Below, in pieces: positions 1 through 9,046 of a stretch of DNA of 32,749 nucleotides. Where the stretch lies: NCBI RefSeq assembly GCF_900104395.1, contig NZ_FMXX01000033.1, one strand, 5' to 3'. Positions within the stretch are counted from its first letter, which is position 1. Each line of letters opens with the position of its first letter. The DNA is from Fusobacterium_C necrophorum. GTDB lineage: Bacteria > Fusobacteriota > Fusobacteriia > Fusobacteriales > Fusobacteriaceae. The position numbers were made by a program, and so were the translations under genes. The notes below the pieces were generated by a model. That model made no database searches, had not been told where the DNA came from, and saw only the letters and a program-made list of their open reading frames with translations.

Positions 1-243
1 GTAGGAGTTGCTTATAGCAATGAATTAGGACGAGTTGCAAAGGGAAAGAACCAAGCAAGAGTAGCCTATACAAATGCGGACTGGTTTCATATCCGAGGAG
101 AAAAAGAAGATCGAAGAGGAAGTCTAAGTACGGATTTAAATCTTGGATTGGAGAATGAAAGATATGGAATTACAGCAAATATCGGATATGATAGCAAAGG
201 AAAGAATAAGAGAGCAGGTTTAGGGCTAAGAGTTATTTTCTAA
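1..243 (+). CDS. C-terminal end of an autotransporter / outer-membrane beta-barrel protein (5' end outside window)
   Basis: Frame 1 is open from the first base to the TAA at 241-243, giving the last 80 residues of a larger protein. The residues alternate polar and hydrophobic in short runs separated by glycine/charged turns, as in antiparallel barrel strands (for example LGLENERYGITANIGYD). The chain ends in Arg-Val-Ile-Phe. A terminal Phe after an alternating strand is the usual outer-membrane insertion signal in diderm bacteria, and the spacing fits the last strands of a type V autotransporter barrel. The passenger domain lies outside the window, so the substrate or adhesin type cannot be judged. 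A strong hairpin terminator follows within 12 bases. Confidence 0.6.
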   Translation, partial: VGVAYSNELGRVAKGKNQARVAYTNADWFHIRGEKEDRRGSLSTDLNLGLENERYGITANIGYDSKGKNKRAGLGLRVIF

Positions 244-254
244 TGAAATGTTCA

Positions 255-301
255 AAGGGATTTTAGAGATTTTAGAAATACAATCTCTGAAATCCTTTTT
301 T
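255..301 (+). terminator. Rho-independent terminator of the autotransporter-like gene
   Basis: A long imperfect hairpin has left arm AAGGGATTTTAGAGATT (255-271) and right arm AATCTCTGAAATCCTT (282-297), followed by a T run. Stem, loop and tail closely resemble the terminator at 11555-11598 behind another outer-membrane barrel gene. Confidence 0.8.
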
Positions 302-330
302 CTATCGTAAAAAAATGAGTGTGAGAAATG

Positions 331-378
331 GTAAAATAAAAAAGGTGTTCAGAGGAAAACTTCCTCATCAACACCTTT
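331..378 (-). terminator. Rho-independent terminator of the PTS gene
   Basis: AAAGGTGTT (341-349) pairs with AACACCTTT (370-378), and inside it GAGGA (352-356) pairs with TCCTC (362-366). Read on the minus strand the hairpin is followed by a T-rich tract (complement of 331-340), 23 bases past the stop of the PTS gene. Confidence 0.8.
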
Positions 379-401
379 TACTACACGTGAAAAGTGAGTC
401 T

Positions 402-1871
402 TTATTTATTTAGTACTCGTTTCATTTCATCCGCAATGAATTCCACTTCCGGTCCAATAATAACTTGAACAGCATTTTTAGAAGGCTTTAAAAGTCCCGG
501 AACCAATTTTTTAATTTCTTTATCATTGATGTTTGCACTCTCTTTGACTCGCAATCGTAGTCTTGTAGTACAATAATCAATTTCTTCAATATTTTCACTT
601 CCTCCTAATAAAGGAATCAATTGATTTGCCAACAGATTATTGGAAATTTTTTCTTTTTGTTGAGCTTGTATTTCTTCCTCTTCCAATTCTCGTCCCGGAG
701 TCTTCAAATCGAATTTGGTAATGGCAACATAGAAAACAAGATAATAAATGATGAAGAATACAATTCCTAAGACAATCAACATATACCAATGATGTGCATT
801 CGGATTTCTGGAAGATAGGACCAGATCAACGAATCCTGCAGAGAAACCGAATCCTGCCATCCAATTGAAACTTGCTGCCAGGAATACCGCTACCCCCGTT
901 AGGACTGCATGTAATAAATACAAGATTGGTGCCACAAACATAAAAGCGAATTCAATCGGTTCTGTAACTCCCGTAAAGAAACTTGCAAATCCTGCCGCTG
1001 TCATGATGGACATAACTTTTGCTCGATTTTCCACCTTTGACGTTTTAATAAAGGCAGCACAGGCTCCCAATAATCCAAACATCATGATAGGGAAAAATCC
1101 TGCTTGATACATTCCGACATGATAAGTTCCTTGAAGAGCGGCCGGTAAATCTGCATAAGCAATATCTGGCGAACCCCAGAATCTTCCGATGTCGTTAATT
1201 CCCGCTAGATTAAACCAGAATACGGAGTTTAAAGCATGGTGCAATCCCACCGGAATTAATAATCTGTTGAAGAAACCATAAATTCCTGCTCCTATAGCTC
1301 CCATGGAGGCAATTTTTATTCCAAAGCTGGATAAAGCAGAGAAAATCAATGGCCAGACATACATTAAAATAAAAGAAACAACTATCATCACTCCGGAAGT
1401 AATAATAGGCACAAATCTCTTCCCGCTAAAGAAGGCTAAAAACTTAGGAAGTTCTATTCCACTGAAACGATTGTATAATTCTGCAGAAATAACTCCACAT
1501 AAAATTCCGATAAATTGATTGTTAATTCTTCCGAAAGCAGGATTTACTTCTTCAGGAGCAATTCCTAATAATTGAGCTACCGAAGCGGAAGATAATAAGG
1601 TTGTTACGACTTGAAAAGCGACCAAACCGGTCAATGCCGCAGCACCGTTTTTATCCTTGGACATTCCGAACGCTACTCCTATCGCAAATAAAATTGCCAT
1701 GTTGTCGATAATAGCTGCTCCTGCTTTTATCAAAAAGGCAGCCAACTGACTATTTGCTCCCCAACCAGTAGGGTCAATCCAATACCCAATTCCCATTAAG
1801 ATAGCAGCAGCCGGTAATACTGCAACAGGAACCATCAATGCTTTTCCGATTTTTTGCAAATAACTAAACAT
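402..1871 (-). CDS. nagE: PTS permease, glucose/N-acetylglucosamine family EIICB (NagE-like)
   Basis: This inner-membrane sugar transporter takes up and phosphorylates its substrate using phosphate relayed from HPr. The 489 residues hold an EIIC membrane domain (about 1-385), a charged Glu/Gln/Lys linker and an EIIB domain (about 415-489). EIIB carries the phosphocysteine in DYCTTRLRLRV (Cys434). EIIC has the GLHHALNSVFW signature (His211-His212), with the Leu-Asn-Ser-Val-Phe-Trp form seen in N-acetylglucosamine permeases rather than the Ile-Trp-Asn form of glucose permeases, and a later FFPIMMFGL segment. No EIIA domain is fused, so EIIA must come from elsewhere. The start has a strong AAGGAGGAG site. 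GlcNAc specificity is inferred; a nagA gene lies 10 kb away, which agrees. Maltose or glucose remain possible. Confidence 0.85.
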   Translation of the reverse strand: MFSYLQKIGKALMVPVAVLPAAAILMGIGYWIDPTGWGANSQLAAFLIKAGAAIIDNMAILFAIGVAFGMSKDKNGAAALTGLVAFQVVTTLLSSASVAQLLGIAPEEVNPAFGRINNQFIGILCGVISAELYNRFSGIELPKFLAFFSGKRFVPIITSGVMIVVSFILMYVWPLIFSALSSFGIKIASMGAIGAGIYGFFNRLLIPVGLHHALNSVFWFNLAGINDIGRFWGSPDIAYADLPAALQGTYHVGMYQAGFFPIMMFGLLGACAAFIKTSKVENRAKVMSIMTAAGFASFFTGVTEPIEFAFMFVAPILYLLHAVLTGVAVFLAASFNWMAGFGFSAGFVDLVLSSRNPNAHHWYMLIVLGIVFFIIYYLVFYVAITKFDLKTPGRELEEEEIQAQQKEKISNNLLANQLIPLLGGSENIEEIDYCTTRLRLRVKESANINDKEIKKLVPGLLKPSKNAVQVIIGPEVEFIADEMKRVLNK

Positions 1872-1903
1872 AAAACTCCTCCTTTGTCATACGACTTGCT
1901 AAC

Positions 1904-1920
1904 ATTCTTTCATTAAGAAT
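1904..1920. promoter_or_regulatory. Possible operator: inverted repeat between nagE promoter and RBS
   Basis: ATTCTT-N5-AAGAAT is a 6-bp inverted repeat with a 5-nt spacer. It sits downstream of the minus-strand promoter at 1941-1970 and upstream of the nagE RBS, where a repressor or antiterminator target would lie. It is short and AT-rich, so chance is possible. Confidence 0.3.
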
Positions 1921-1940
1921 TAAAATTTCATTCTAATATC

Positions 1941-1970
1941 AGTATAACATATTTTTTATTTCAATGTCCA
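1941..1970 (-). promoter_or_regulatory. Sigma-70-type promoter of nagE
   Basis: On the minus strand TGGACA (1965-1970) and TATACT (1941-1946) are 18 bases apart, each 5/6 to consensus. Transcription would start about 60 bases before the nagE ATG. Confidence 0.65.
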
Positions 1971-2108
1971 GTATTTTTTAATTTTGTATTTTTTTTGATA
2001 ATAGTGCGTTTTATTGAAATTAGAGAAGTCTATAAAAATCTCTCTATCAATTTTAAGAAAAAAATAGTACAATAGATGAAACAGTAAAGGAAGAAAGGAA
2101 AAGTATAT

Positions 2109-4187
2109 ATGGATATTTCAGAATTATCTCATCATATTCCAAACTTTGAATATCGAAAAGAACAGGTTGATATGATGAATGCAATTCGAGAATCTTTGGA
2201 AGCGGATAGAAAGATTGTAATAGAGGCCGGTACTGGTACCGGAAAAACATTGGCATATTTAATTCCTACTTTAGAGTGGGCGATTGAAAATAAAAAGAAA
2301 GTGATTTGTACGACAAATACAATCAATTTGCAGGAGCAACTTCTTTTAAAAGATTTACCGATTGCGAAGAAGATTATCAATCAGAATTTTTCTTATCTTT
2401 TGGTAAAGGGAAGAAATAACTATCTTTGCAAGAGATTATTTCATAACTTTATTTTGGGAAATTCTATTGATATTTCCGGTTTTTCCTCAGAACAGAAAAA
2501 GCAGCTGGATTATTTAAAATCGTGGGGAAAAATGACGGAATTTGGAGATAAAGCTGAATTGCCTTTTGAGGTGGACTCGGATATATGGGAAATGATTCAA
2601 AGCAGCAGTGAGTTTTGTCAGGGGAAACGTTGTCCTTTTCGGGAAGAATGTTTTTATATGAAAAATAGAGCCTTGAAAGCAAGTGCAGATTTGATTGTAT
2701 GTAATCATCATATTTTTTTTGCAGACTTAAATGTGAGAAACAGTGTTGATTTTGATGCCGAATATTTGATTTTACCCAAATACGATGTTGTGGTCTTTGA
2801 CGAAGCACACAATATTGAAAGTGTCGCAAGATCCTATTTTTCCTTGGAAGTTTCTCGATACAGTTTTGTTCGAATGTTAAATCAGCTGCAGAATCAGGAA
2901 AAAAATAAAAAAAGAAAAATATTACCTGCCTTGGAAACTCTATTGCAATCCTTAACGACGGAGAAAAAACAAGAGAAAGAGTTTCGACAGAGTCTGCAGG
3001 CGATAGAACAGGAACATATAAAATGTATGGAAGTTGGGCTTGATTTTTTTGAGAACTTGGCGAAGCATTTTTTAAAGAATCATCAGGGGAAAATTTCAAA
3101 AAGTTTGCAGAGGGATGAAATGCTTTTTTCCCCTTTTCTTTCTCTCGTGCGAGAAAAAAAAGAAGAGTTTATTCTTGCCATGAAAGCTTACAGTATTGCC
3201 TTGGATCATTTCTATTCTCAAGTAAAAGAGGGGCAGGAACAAAATCAATATCTGATGGATTTTCAAAATTTTGCTTTTAAATTAAAGGCTTTTTTAGCAA
3301 CGTTTCAAGAAATTCAACAGTTTGATAATGATGATTTTGTATATTGGATAGAAGCGAATGCAAAATATAAGAATGCCGCTTTGGTGGCAGCTCCCTTGAA
3401 CATAGACCGAATTTTGAAAGATTCCTTGTTCGTTCATTTAGAACGTCTGATTTTTACCTCTGCCACTCTAGCAGTAAATGGGGATTTTTCCTATTTTAAA
3501 ATTGCTGTCGGTTTGGAAGAAGATACTTCGGAAAAGATGATTCCTTCTCCTTTCTTCTACGATGATCAGATGACGGTCTATATTCCCAATGATTTAACGG
3601 ATCCCGATAAAACACTTGATTTTGTGGAAGAAGTTTCGGAATTTTTAAAGCAATTACTTTCGAAAACGGAAGGAAGAGCCTTTGTTCTTTTTACTTCCTA
3701 TTCCAGTTTAAATCAAATTTATTATTCTATGATAGAAGAGTTACAGGAAACGGATATTCATGTATTGTTACATGGTGAAAAGCCGAGAAGTCAGTTGATT
3801 TCAGAGTTTAAACAGGTAAAGAATCCCGTTCTCTTTGGAACTTCTTCTTTTTGGGAAGGAGTCGACATTCAGGGAGAACAATTACGGAACATCGTGATTA
3901 TTAAACTTCCTTTTTTGGTTCCCAGTGATCCTGTGGTATCCGCTATCAGTGCAAAATTTGAGAGACAAAAAAGAAATCCTTTTATGGAATACCAACTTCC
4001 GGAAGCTGTGATAAAATTTAAACAGGGAATCGGACGATTGATTCGAAGTAAGGAGGATTATGGAAATATTTTTATCCTAGACAATCGAATTTTAAAAAAA
4101 CGTTACGGGAAAGTTTTTTTAGATTCCATTCCCAGTAAAAATATTCAAATTTTGGCAAAAAACCAAATTTTAAAAGTTGTAAAGTGA
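2109..4187 (+). CDS. dinG: DinG/XPD-family ATP-dependent DNA helicase
   Basis: This is an iron-sulfur superfamily 2 helicase that unwinds DNA in the 5'-3' direction; DinG proteins deal with R-loops and damaged or colliding forks. The 692 residues show Walker A in EAGTGTGKT (Lys46), the DEAH box (231-234), and four cysteines placed as in the XPD 4Fe-4S domain: Cys107, Cys170, Cys175 and Cys181. Motif VI-like GIGRLIR lies near the C-terminus. No N-terminal exonuclease domain is fused, unlike many Firmicute DinG proteins. A GGAAGAAAGGAAAAG purine tract precedes the ATG. It heads a run of closely packed plus-strand genes, the next one starting 10 bases after its stop. Family assignment is firm; the cellular job is inferred from the family. 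Confidence 0.9.
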   Translation: MDISELSHHIPNFEYRKEQVDMMNAIRESLEADRKIVIEAGTGTGKTLAYLIPTLEWAIENKKKVICTTNTINLQEQLLLKDLPIAKKIINQNFSYLLVKGRNNYLCKRLFHNFILGNSIDISGFSSEQKKQLDYLKSWGKMTEFGDKAELPFEVDSDIWEMIQSSSEFCQGKRCPFREECFYMKNRALKASADLIVCNHHIFFADLNVRNSVDFDAEYLILPKYDVVVFDEAHNIESVARSYFSLEVSRYSFVRMLNQLQNQEKNKKRKILPALETLLQSLTTEKKQEKEFRQSLQAIEQEHIKCMEVGLDFFENLAKHFLKNHQGKISKSLQRDEMLFSPFLSLVREKKEEFILAMKAYSIALDHFYSQVKEGQEQNQYLMDFQNFAFKLKAFLATFQEIQQFDNDDFVYWIEANAKYKNAALVAAPLNIDRILKDSLFVHLERLIFTSATLAVNGDFSYFKIAVGLEEDTSEKMIPSPFFYDDQMTVYIPNDLTDPDKTLDFVEEVSEFLKQLLSKTEGRAFVLFTSYSSLNQIYYSMIEELQETDIHVLLHGEKPRSQLISEFKQVKNPVLFGTSSFWEGVDIQGEQLRNIVIIKLPFLVPSDPVVSAISAKFERQKRNPFMEYQLPEAVIKFKQGIGRLIRSKEDYGNIFILDNRILKKRYGKVFLDSIPSKNIQILAKNQILKVVK

Positions 4188-4197
4188 GGAAAGAAGC

Positions 4198-6297
4198 ATG
4201 AAAAAATATAATGTATTCGGTTTTCATATTTCACTTGATATCAGGAGAAACCGCAATAGAGAAAAAGAAGCAGAAATTTACTCGGATGAATACTTATTGA
4301 GAGAAAAAATTATGTATTACATTCTTCTAATGTCCATTGCTTGTTTTTTCTACTACATTCCTCTCGTGATGAGAGATAAATATTATAAGGTTGGGGATAT
4401 TGCCATCTCTGATATTTTTGCTCCGAAAACCATTGTATTTCGAGATGATGATACCAGAGAAAAAATTATTCAGGAAATTGTGGATACTTCGCAGAGAGAG
4501 TATATTTTTTCTTCCGACACTCGACAGATTTATGTGGATTTATTGCAAAAGTTTATGCAAGAAGCGATAGAAGTGAAGAAAGGTTCAAGTAAAAGTATTG
4601 ATTATAATTATTATGAAAAACAAACCGGAAAGAAATTTCCCGAAACAGTGGACAAGGAATTGATGTCTTATCGAGTGAAAGATTTAACATATTTACAATC
4701 TTTATGGATTAACGATTTGACGGCTATTTATAATGCCGGAGTCTACCGGGAAAATGATTATTCGCAAGACACTACCATTCTACGATATGGAGCTCCTTTT
4801 GATAAGGAGTTTGAAGAATTGACGAATTTGGAAAAAGATGTTCTATCGGTTTTTATTTCTCCGAACTATATTTATGATTCCAAAGGAACCACGGTAGAAT
4901 TGGAGGAAAAATTAAAACAGATTCCGGAGCAGTATATGCAAATCAAAGCCGGAACCTTGATTGCAAGCAAGGGAGAAGTTTTGGATAAAAGAAAAATTCA
5001 TATCTTGGAAAGTTTGGGAATTTATTCCTTCAAGCGAGGATTGATTATTCTTTTGTCTACCATTTTATATTTGATTTTTGTTTCCTCCATTTTTTATACG
5101 ATTGCTCTGCATCTGTTTCAAAATGAAATTTTGAATAAAAATAAGTTTCGAGGGGTCTTTCTTATCTTATTGGCTATTTTTGGATTGTTTTGGATAGTGC
5201 CTTTGGATATGATTTACTTTATTCCTTTGGATTCCGCTCTGTTTTTATTGGTTTTCTTAACCGGAAAACGATACAGCAGCTTTATTTATACTTCCGTTTT
5301 AGCATTTTTATTACCTTTAACGGATTACAATTTAACATTATTTACTATGTATCTAATCTGTTTAAGTTTTTCCATTTTTCTAATACAGAAAGTGAATACT
5401 CGAAACGGCTTGATTGCAACAGGAATTCAATTGTCTATTTTTAAATTATTTCTTTTCTTTATTTTGAGTTTCTTTGCAAAAGAAGAGAGTTTTAATATGA
5501 TGTTTGAGTCGATGCAAATCATGATTTCTGGATTTTTCTCGGGGATGATTGCCATTGCTTTGCTACCATTCTTTGAAAGAACCTTTAATATTTTAACCGT
5601 ATTTCAATTATTGGAATTGGGAGATTTGTCACATCCTCTTTTGAGAAAGTTGGCGATGGATGCTCCGGGAACCTTCCAACATTCCATGATGGTAGCAACT
5701 CTTTCGGAAAATGCGGCTCTTGCCATTAAGGCGAATTCCGTCTTTACGAGAGTAGCCTGTTACTATCATGATATAGGGAAGTGTAAGAGACCGAATTACT
5801 ATGTGGAAAATCAAAAAAATGGGGAAAATCCTCACAATGACATTTCTCCGTTTATGAGTACTTTAATCATTACTTCTCATACCAAAGATGGAGATAATAT
5901 GGCAAAAAAATATCAAATTCCGAAAGAAATTCGAGATATTATGTATGAACATCAGGGAACAACCTTTTTGGCTTATTTTTATAACAAAGCAAAGGCGATT
6001 GATCCGAATGTGTTAAAAGAGGAATTTCGATATAGTGGACCGAAACCGAGAAGCAAAGAATCGGCAATTATTATGTTGGCAGATTCTATCGAAGCGGCAG
6101 TACGTTCTCTGAGTGTAAAAACTCCTAAAGAGGTGGAAAATATGATTCGGAAAATTATCAATGGAAAAGTGGAAGACGACCAACTTTCTGAGGCAGATTT
6201 AACTTTTAAGGAAATTGAAATGATTGTACAATCTTTCTTGAAAACATTTTCTTCCATTTATCATGAAAGATTGAAATATCCGGGACAAAAAAATTAA
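4198..6297 (+). CDS. pgpH: 7TM-HD membrane protein, c-di-AMP phosphodiesterase PgpH-like
   Basis: This is an inner-membrane protein predicted to hydrolyse cyclic di-AMP, by likeness to Listeria PgpH. The architecture matches: a cytoplasmic N-terminus, one membrane segment at about 38-58, an extracytoplasmic 7TM-HDED domain to about residue 275, a block of hydrophobic segments at about 280-460, then a cytoplasmic HD domain. His495 (FQHSMM) and His524-Asp525 (YYHDIGK) are HD metal ligands, with the second histidine region in NDISPFMS and further His residues downstream. Length (699) is normal. It is followed by ybeY and dgkA, the order also common in Firmicutes, which supports the call. The second-messenger substrate is inferred from the family; c-di-AMP synthase is not in this window. 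Confidence 0.88.
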   Translation: MKKYNVFGFHISLDIRRNRNREKEAEIYSDEYLLREKIMYYILLMSIACFFYYIPLVMRDKYYKVGDIAISDIFAPKTIVFRDDDTREKIIQEIVDTSQREYIFSSDTRQIYVDLLQKFMQEAIEVKKGSSKSIDYNYYEKQTGKKFPETVDKELMSYRVKDLTYLQSLWINDLTAIYNAGVYRENDYSQDTTILRYGAPFDKEFEELTNLEKDVLSVFISPNYIYDSKGTTVELEEKLKQIPEQYMQIKAGTLIASKGEVLDKRKIHILESLGIYSFKRGLIILLSTILYLIFVSSIFYTIALHLFQNEILNKNKFRGVFLILLAIFGLFWIVPLDMIYFIPLDSALFLLVFLTGKRYSSFIYTSVLAFLLPLTDYNLTLFTMYLICLSFSIFLIQKVNTRNGLIATGIQLSIFKLFLFFILSFFAKEESFNMMFESMQIMISGFFSGMIAIALLPFFERTFNILTVFQLLELGDLSHPLLRKLAMDAPGTFQHSMMVATLSENAALAIKANSVFTRVACYYHDIGKCKRPNYYVENQKNGENPHNDISPFMSTLIITSHTKDGDNMAKKYQIPKEIRDIMYEHQGTTFLAYFYNKAKAIDPNVLKEEFRYSGPKPRSKESAIIMLADSIEAAVRSLSVKTPKEVENMIRKIINGKVEDDQLSEADLTFKEIEMIVQSFLKTFSSIYHERLKYPGQKN

Positions 6298-6309
6298 AAA
6301 GGAGAGACT

Positions 6310-6804
6310 ATGGAATTATTGCTAGAAGTTAGTGTAGAATATGAAAAAGATGATTATGCGGAATTTATTCAGGAAGTGACTGAAAATAATAATGAAGTGT
6401 TGGCAGAATACATTGAAGAAGTCCTACATATGGAAAAAGTGGAATCTCCTCTCCCTTTATACCTTTCTTTATTGTTGACGGGAAATCATCAAATTCAAGT
6501 CATCAATCGAGAATTTCGGCAAAAAGACAGTCCGACGGATGTCATTTCTTTTGCCTATCATGAAAATGAAGATTTTTTAGTGGGACCTTACGACACATTA
6601 GGGGATATTGTCATTTCTTTGGAACGGGTGGGAGAGCAGGCGAAGGAATACAATCACTCTTTTACAAGAGAATTTTATTATGTATTGACACATGGAATTC
6701 TTCATATTTTAGGCTATGATCATATAGATGAAAGCGATAAAAGGGAGATGCGGGAACGAGAAGAAGAAATCTTGGGACATTTTGGATATACTAGGGAGAA
6801 CTGA
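6310..6804 (+). CDS. ybeY: Endoribonuclease / rRNA maturation factor YbeY
   Basis: This zinc-dependent single-strand RNase takes part in 16S rRNA 3'-end maturation and ribosome quality control. The UPF0054 signature HGILHILGYDH is complete (His128, His132, His138). Upstream, REFRQKDSPTDVISFAY is the conserved central block. Length (164) is typical. A strong AAAAAGGAGAG site precedes the ATG, 12 bases after pgpH, and the next gene starts two bases after its stop, so the three are very likely cotranscribed. Confidence 0.95.
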   Translation: MELLLEVSVEYEKDDYAEFIQEVTENNNEVLAEYIEEVLHMEKVESPLPLYLSLLLTGNHQIQVINREFRQKDSPTDVISFAYHENEDFLVGPYDTLGDIVISLERVGEQAKEYNHSFTREFYYVLTHGILHILGYDHIDESDKREMREREEEILGHFGYTREN

Positions 6805-6806
6805 CT

Positions 6807-7544
6807 ATGAAACCTTATCGAGAATCTGAATTTAAAAATAAAAAGATGACAGATGGATTTAACTCTGCCATCGAAGGAGTTTTTGAAACCATACGAACAG
6901 AAAAACATATGAAATTTCATGCCTTTACTACGATTTTGGTTATTGTACTCGGTTTGTTTATTAACCTAAGTCGCTATGAGCTTCTGGCTCTTATTATCAG
7001 TACTTCTTTTGTATGGTTGGCGGAGCTCTTCAATACTGCCATTGAATGCTGTGTGGATTTGACTTGTCAGGAATATAATTTATTGGCAAAAAAAGCAAAG
7101 GATGTGGCGGCGGGAGCTGTTTTATTATCCGCTTTCAATGCTCTTATCATTGGGTATTTGGTTTTTTCAAAACACATGGGAGTACAACTTCAACAAAGTT
7201 TTCGAGTTTTTAGAACTTCGTATCAGCATAAAACAGTCCTTATTTTCATTGTTGTCTTGTCTACTGTTTTATTGATTAAATTGATTACTCAAAGAGGAAC
7301 ACCTTTAAAAGGAGGGATGCCAAGTGGACATTCAGCTTTAGCTGCCTCTATTTTTACGATTATTTCCTTTTTAACGACGAATCCTAAAATTTTTTATTTA
7401 TCTTTTTTATTATTGATTTTGGTGATTCAATCCAGAGTGGAAGGAAAGATTCATACTCTGTTTGAAACCATAGTCGGAGCTCTTTTAGGCTCTTCCATTA
7501 CCTATATTATTTTATATTTTTTAAAATACAAAACCTGGGGATAG
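6807..7544 (+). CDS. dgkA: Fusion of DgkA-type undecaprenol/diacylglycerol kinase and PAP2-like phosphatase
   Basis: Residues 1-115 are a small membrane kinase of the Gram-positive DgkA/UdpK type: ELFNTAIE (Glu73, Glu80) and AKDVAAGAVLLSA are its active-site blocks. Residues about 140-245 look like a PAP2 lipid-phosphate phosphatase: K-x-R near KLITQRGTP, PSGHS (172-176) and SR-x5-H (Arg210, His216). The last catalytic position reads Glu220 where PAP2 enzymes normally have Asp. Joining a kinase that makes undecaprenyl phosphate (or phosphatidate) to a phosphatase acting on lipid phosphates suggests one membrane protein that trims or recycles the lipid carrier pool. Separate DgkA proteins are about 120-130 residues, so this is a true extension, not a missed stop. 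Activity of the second half is inferred only. Confidence 0.82.
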   Translation: MKPYRESEFKNKKMTDGFNSAIEGVFETIRTEKHMKFHAFTTILVIVLGLFINLSRYELLALIISTSFVWLAELFNTAIECCVDLTCQEYNLLAKKAKDVAAGAVLLSAFNALIIGYLVFSKHMGVQLQQSFRVFRTSYQHKTVLIFIVVLSTVLLIKLITQRGTPLKGGMPSGHSALAASIFTIISFLTTNPKIFYLSFLLLILVIQSRVEGKIHTLFETIVGALLGSSITYIILYFLKYKTWG

Positions 7545-7547
7545 CTT

Positions 7548-9029
7548 ATGATTACGGAAAAAGAGTATTTTTTATTGGCATTGTTATCGTATTGTGATTT
7601 TTCTAAAAAGCACATTGGAAAAAATTTGTGGAAAATTTGGGAAGAAGAACAAGAAAAAAAGAGCTTTCACACTTCTTTTATTCTATTGCATGCAAAATTT
7701 CACTCTCAATTTCTTCCTTTTTTTGAAGAAGAATTGAAACAATGGTTCGTGATTCAGATTGACAATCGAAAGGCAAAAAAAATCTCCTCTTCTCAAAGTG
7801 GATTTTTTTCAGTTTGTTTTGGAAATATAAAACAGGAATATGTGCTTTCTTATCGGGGAAGTGAAATTTTTCCTTTAGAAGATGCCTATCAAGATTTTAT
7901 CAATACTGACTTGGCAATCGGTATGGGAAAGATTCCCATTCAATTTCATGAGGGAGTGGAAGTGTTTGAAACTTTGGTGCAGAATCTAGGACTTCGTTAT
8001 GAGCAAATTTCTCTTACGGGGCATTCTTTGGGAGGAGGAATTGCTCAGTATGTTGCTCTGTCTATACATCGATTGCATCAATATATTCCCAAAACGTATA
8101 CTTGGAATGCGGTGGGAGTAAATAAAAAAGGGATTGTACATATCGGAGAGTTTTTGAATCTTCAAGAGATTCTTCAAAATGTTTCCAGTTTGACGAAGGA
8201 ACAAAAGTATCAGTTGGAAGAATTCAATGAAGAATATCAAGAATTCTTTAGTAGAGAATATCAAAAAATGAAAGAAGCCGGAAAAGAGCACTTACTTTTA
8301 GATGCAGCCTTCTTTAAAAGACTCTATTCTCAAACGAAAATTGAAAATTATTTCAAATTTTTATCTAAAACACAGCAGGAGCAACTGATTCAACAAGATC
8401 ATCTATGGGAAAAGCTTTTTGATATACAGAATTTTTATCAAAAAATTAAAGATGGGGAACTTTTTATCAACAAAATTAAAAAAAATACGGAGTATCAAAA
8501 GAGAATTATTAATTATGGTCATTCCGAAGATTTGACGAATTCTCTTTTTTCTCATATTGGAAAGCAATATTTTGTAGATAAGAAACTTTCTTCTCTCAGA
8601 ACTTCCAAGAAAAATTTTTTAGAAAAAATTCCTTTTTTAAGTAAATCTTTGTCTTCCTGTCACTGTGAAAATGTATTTTTGCCTTTTTTCGGAGAAGAAA
8701 GCTCTTTACAGAAAAATTTATCTTTAGATTACATTTCCGCCGCTTCACGAAAGCTTATTCGGCAAGAAAAGTTGTTTTCCAAAGAATTTTTGGCAGCCTA
8801 CTATTCCCAAGGAGAACTTTCTGTCACAACATTGGGAAAGTATAAGCAGGAATTGATAGAAGCTTTTAGAAAGTATCAAAAAATATTGTATAGCAAACAG
8901 ATCGTCGAACAGTTGGAAAGTTTTTCTTCCGAAGAGCTGAAAGAATTCTGGCAGGCATTTTTAAAGCGAATGGCAAGTCCATATCGCTATTTGGATGTGT
9001 TCGATATTTTAGTCTATGAATATAAATAA
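7548..9029 (+). CDS. Alpha/beta-hydrolase, class 3 lipase-like protein
   Basis: The 493-residue protein carries the lipase nucleophile elbow GHSLGGG with Ser160, preceded by LSYRGSE and a short DFINTDLAIG segment, the arrangement seen in class 3 (Mbeg1/DUF2974-like) lipases. No signal peptide or lipobox is evident, so it is probably cytoplasmic. The region after about residue 200 is lysine- and glutamate-rich and helical, without a domain I recognise. The start is three bases behind the dgkA fusion stop, with only a weak TGGGGA site, so translation is probably coupled. Placement behind lipid-acting enzymes hints at a lipid substrate; that is a guess. Confidence 0.7.
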   Translation: MITEKEYFLLALLSYCDFSKKHIGKNLWKIWEEEQEKKSFHTSFILLHAKFHSQFLPFFEEELKQWFVIQIDNRKAKKISSSQSGFFSVCFGNIKQEYVLSYRGSEIFPLEDAYQDFINTDLAIGMGKIPIQFHEGVEVFETLVQNLGLRYEQISLTGHSLGGGIAQYVALSIHRLHQYIPKTYTWNAVGVNKKGIVHIGEFLNLQEILQNVSSLTKEQKYQLEEFNEEYQEFFSREYQKMKEAGKEHLLLDAAFFKRLYSQTKIENYFKFLSKTQQEQLIQQDHLWEKLFDIQNFYQKIKDGELFINKIKKNTEYQKRIINYGHSEDLTNSLFSHIGKQYFVDKKLSSLRTSKKNFLEKIPFLSKSLSSCHCENVFLPFFGEESSLQKNLSLDYISAASRKLIRQEKLFSKEFLAAYYSQGELSVTTLGKYKQELIEAFRKYQKILYSKQIVEQLESFSSEELKEFWQAFLKRMASPYRYLDVFDILVYEYK

Positions 9030-9046
9030 ATGTAGGGGGATTTTTT

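Noticed and set aside
2022..2043. AGAGA/TCTCT hairpin upstream of dinG as a riboswitch
   Set aside because: The five-base stem is too weak, lies upstream of the probable -10, and shows no conserved riboswitch core.
2464..3099. Long open frame (211 codons) on the minus strand opposite dinG
   Set aside because: It mirrors the dinG codons, is rich in Phe/Ser/Pro runs typical of antisense AT-rich frames, has no RBS and no recognisable motif.
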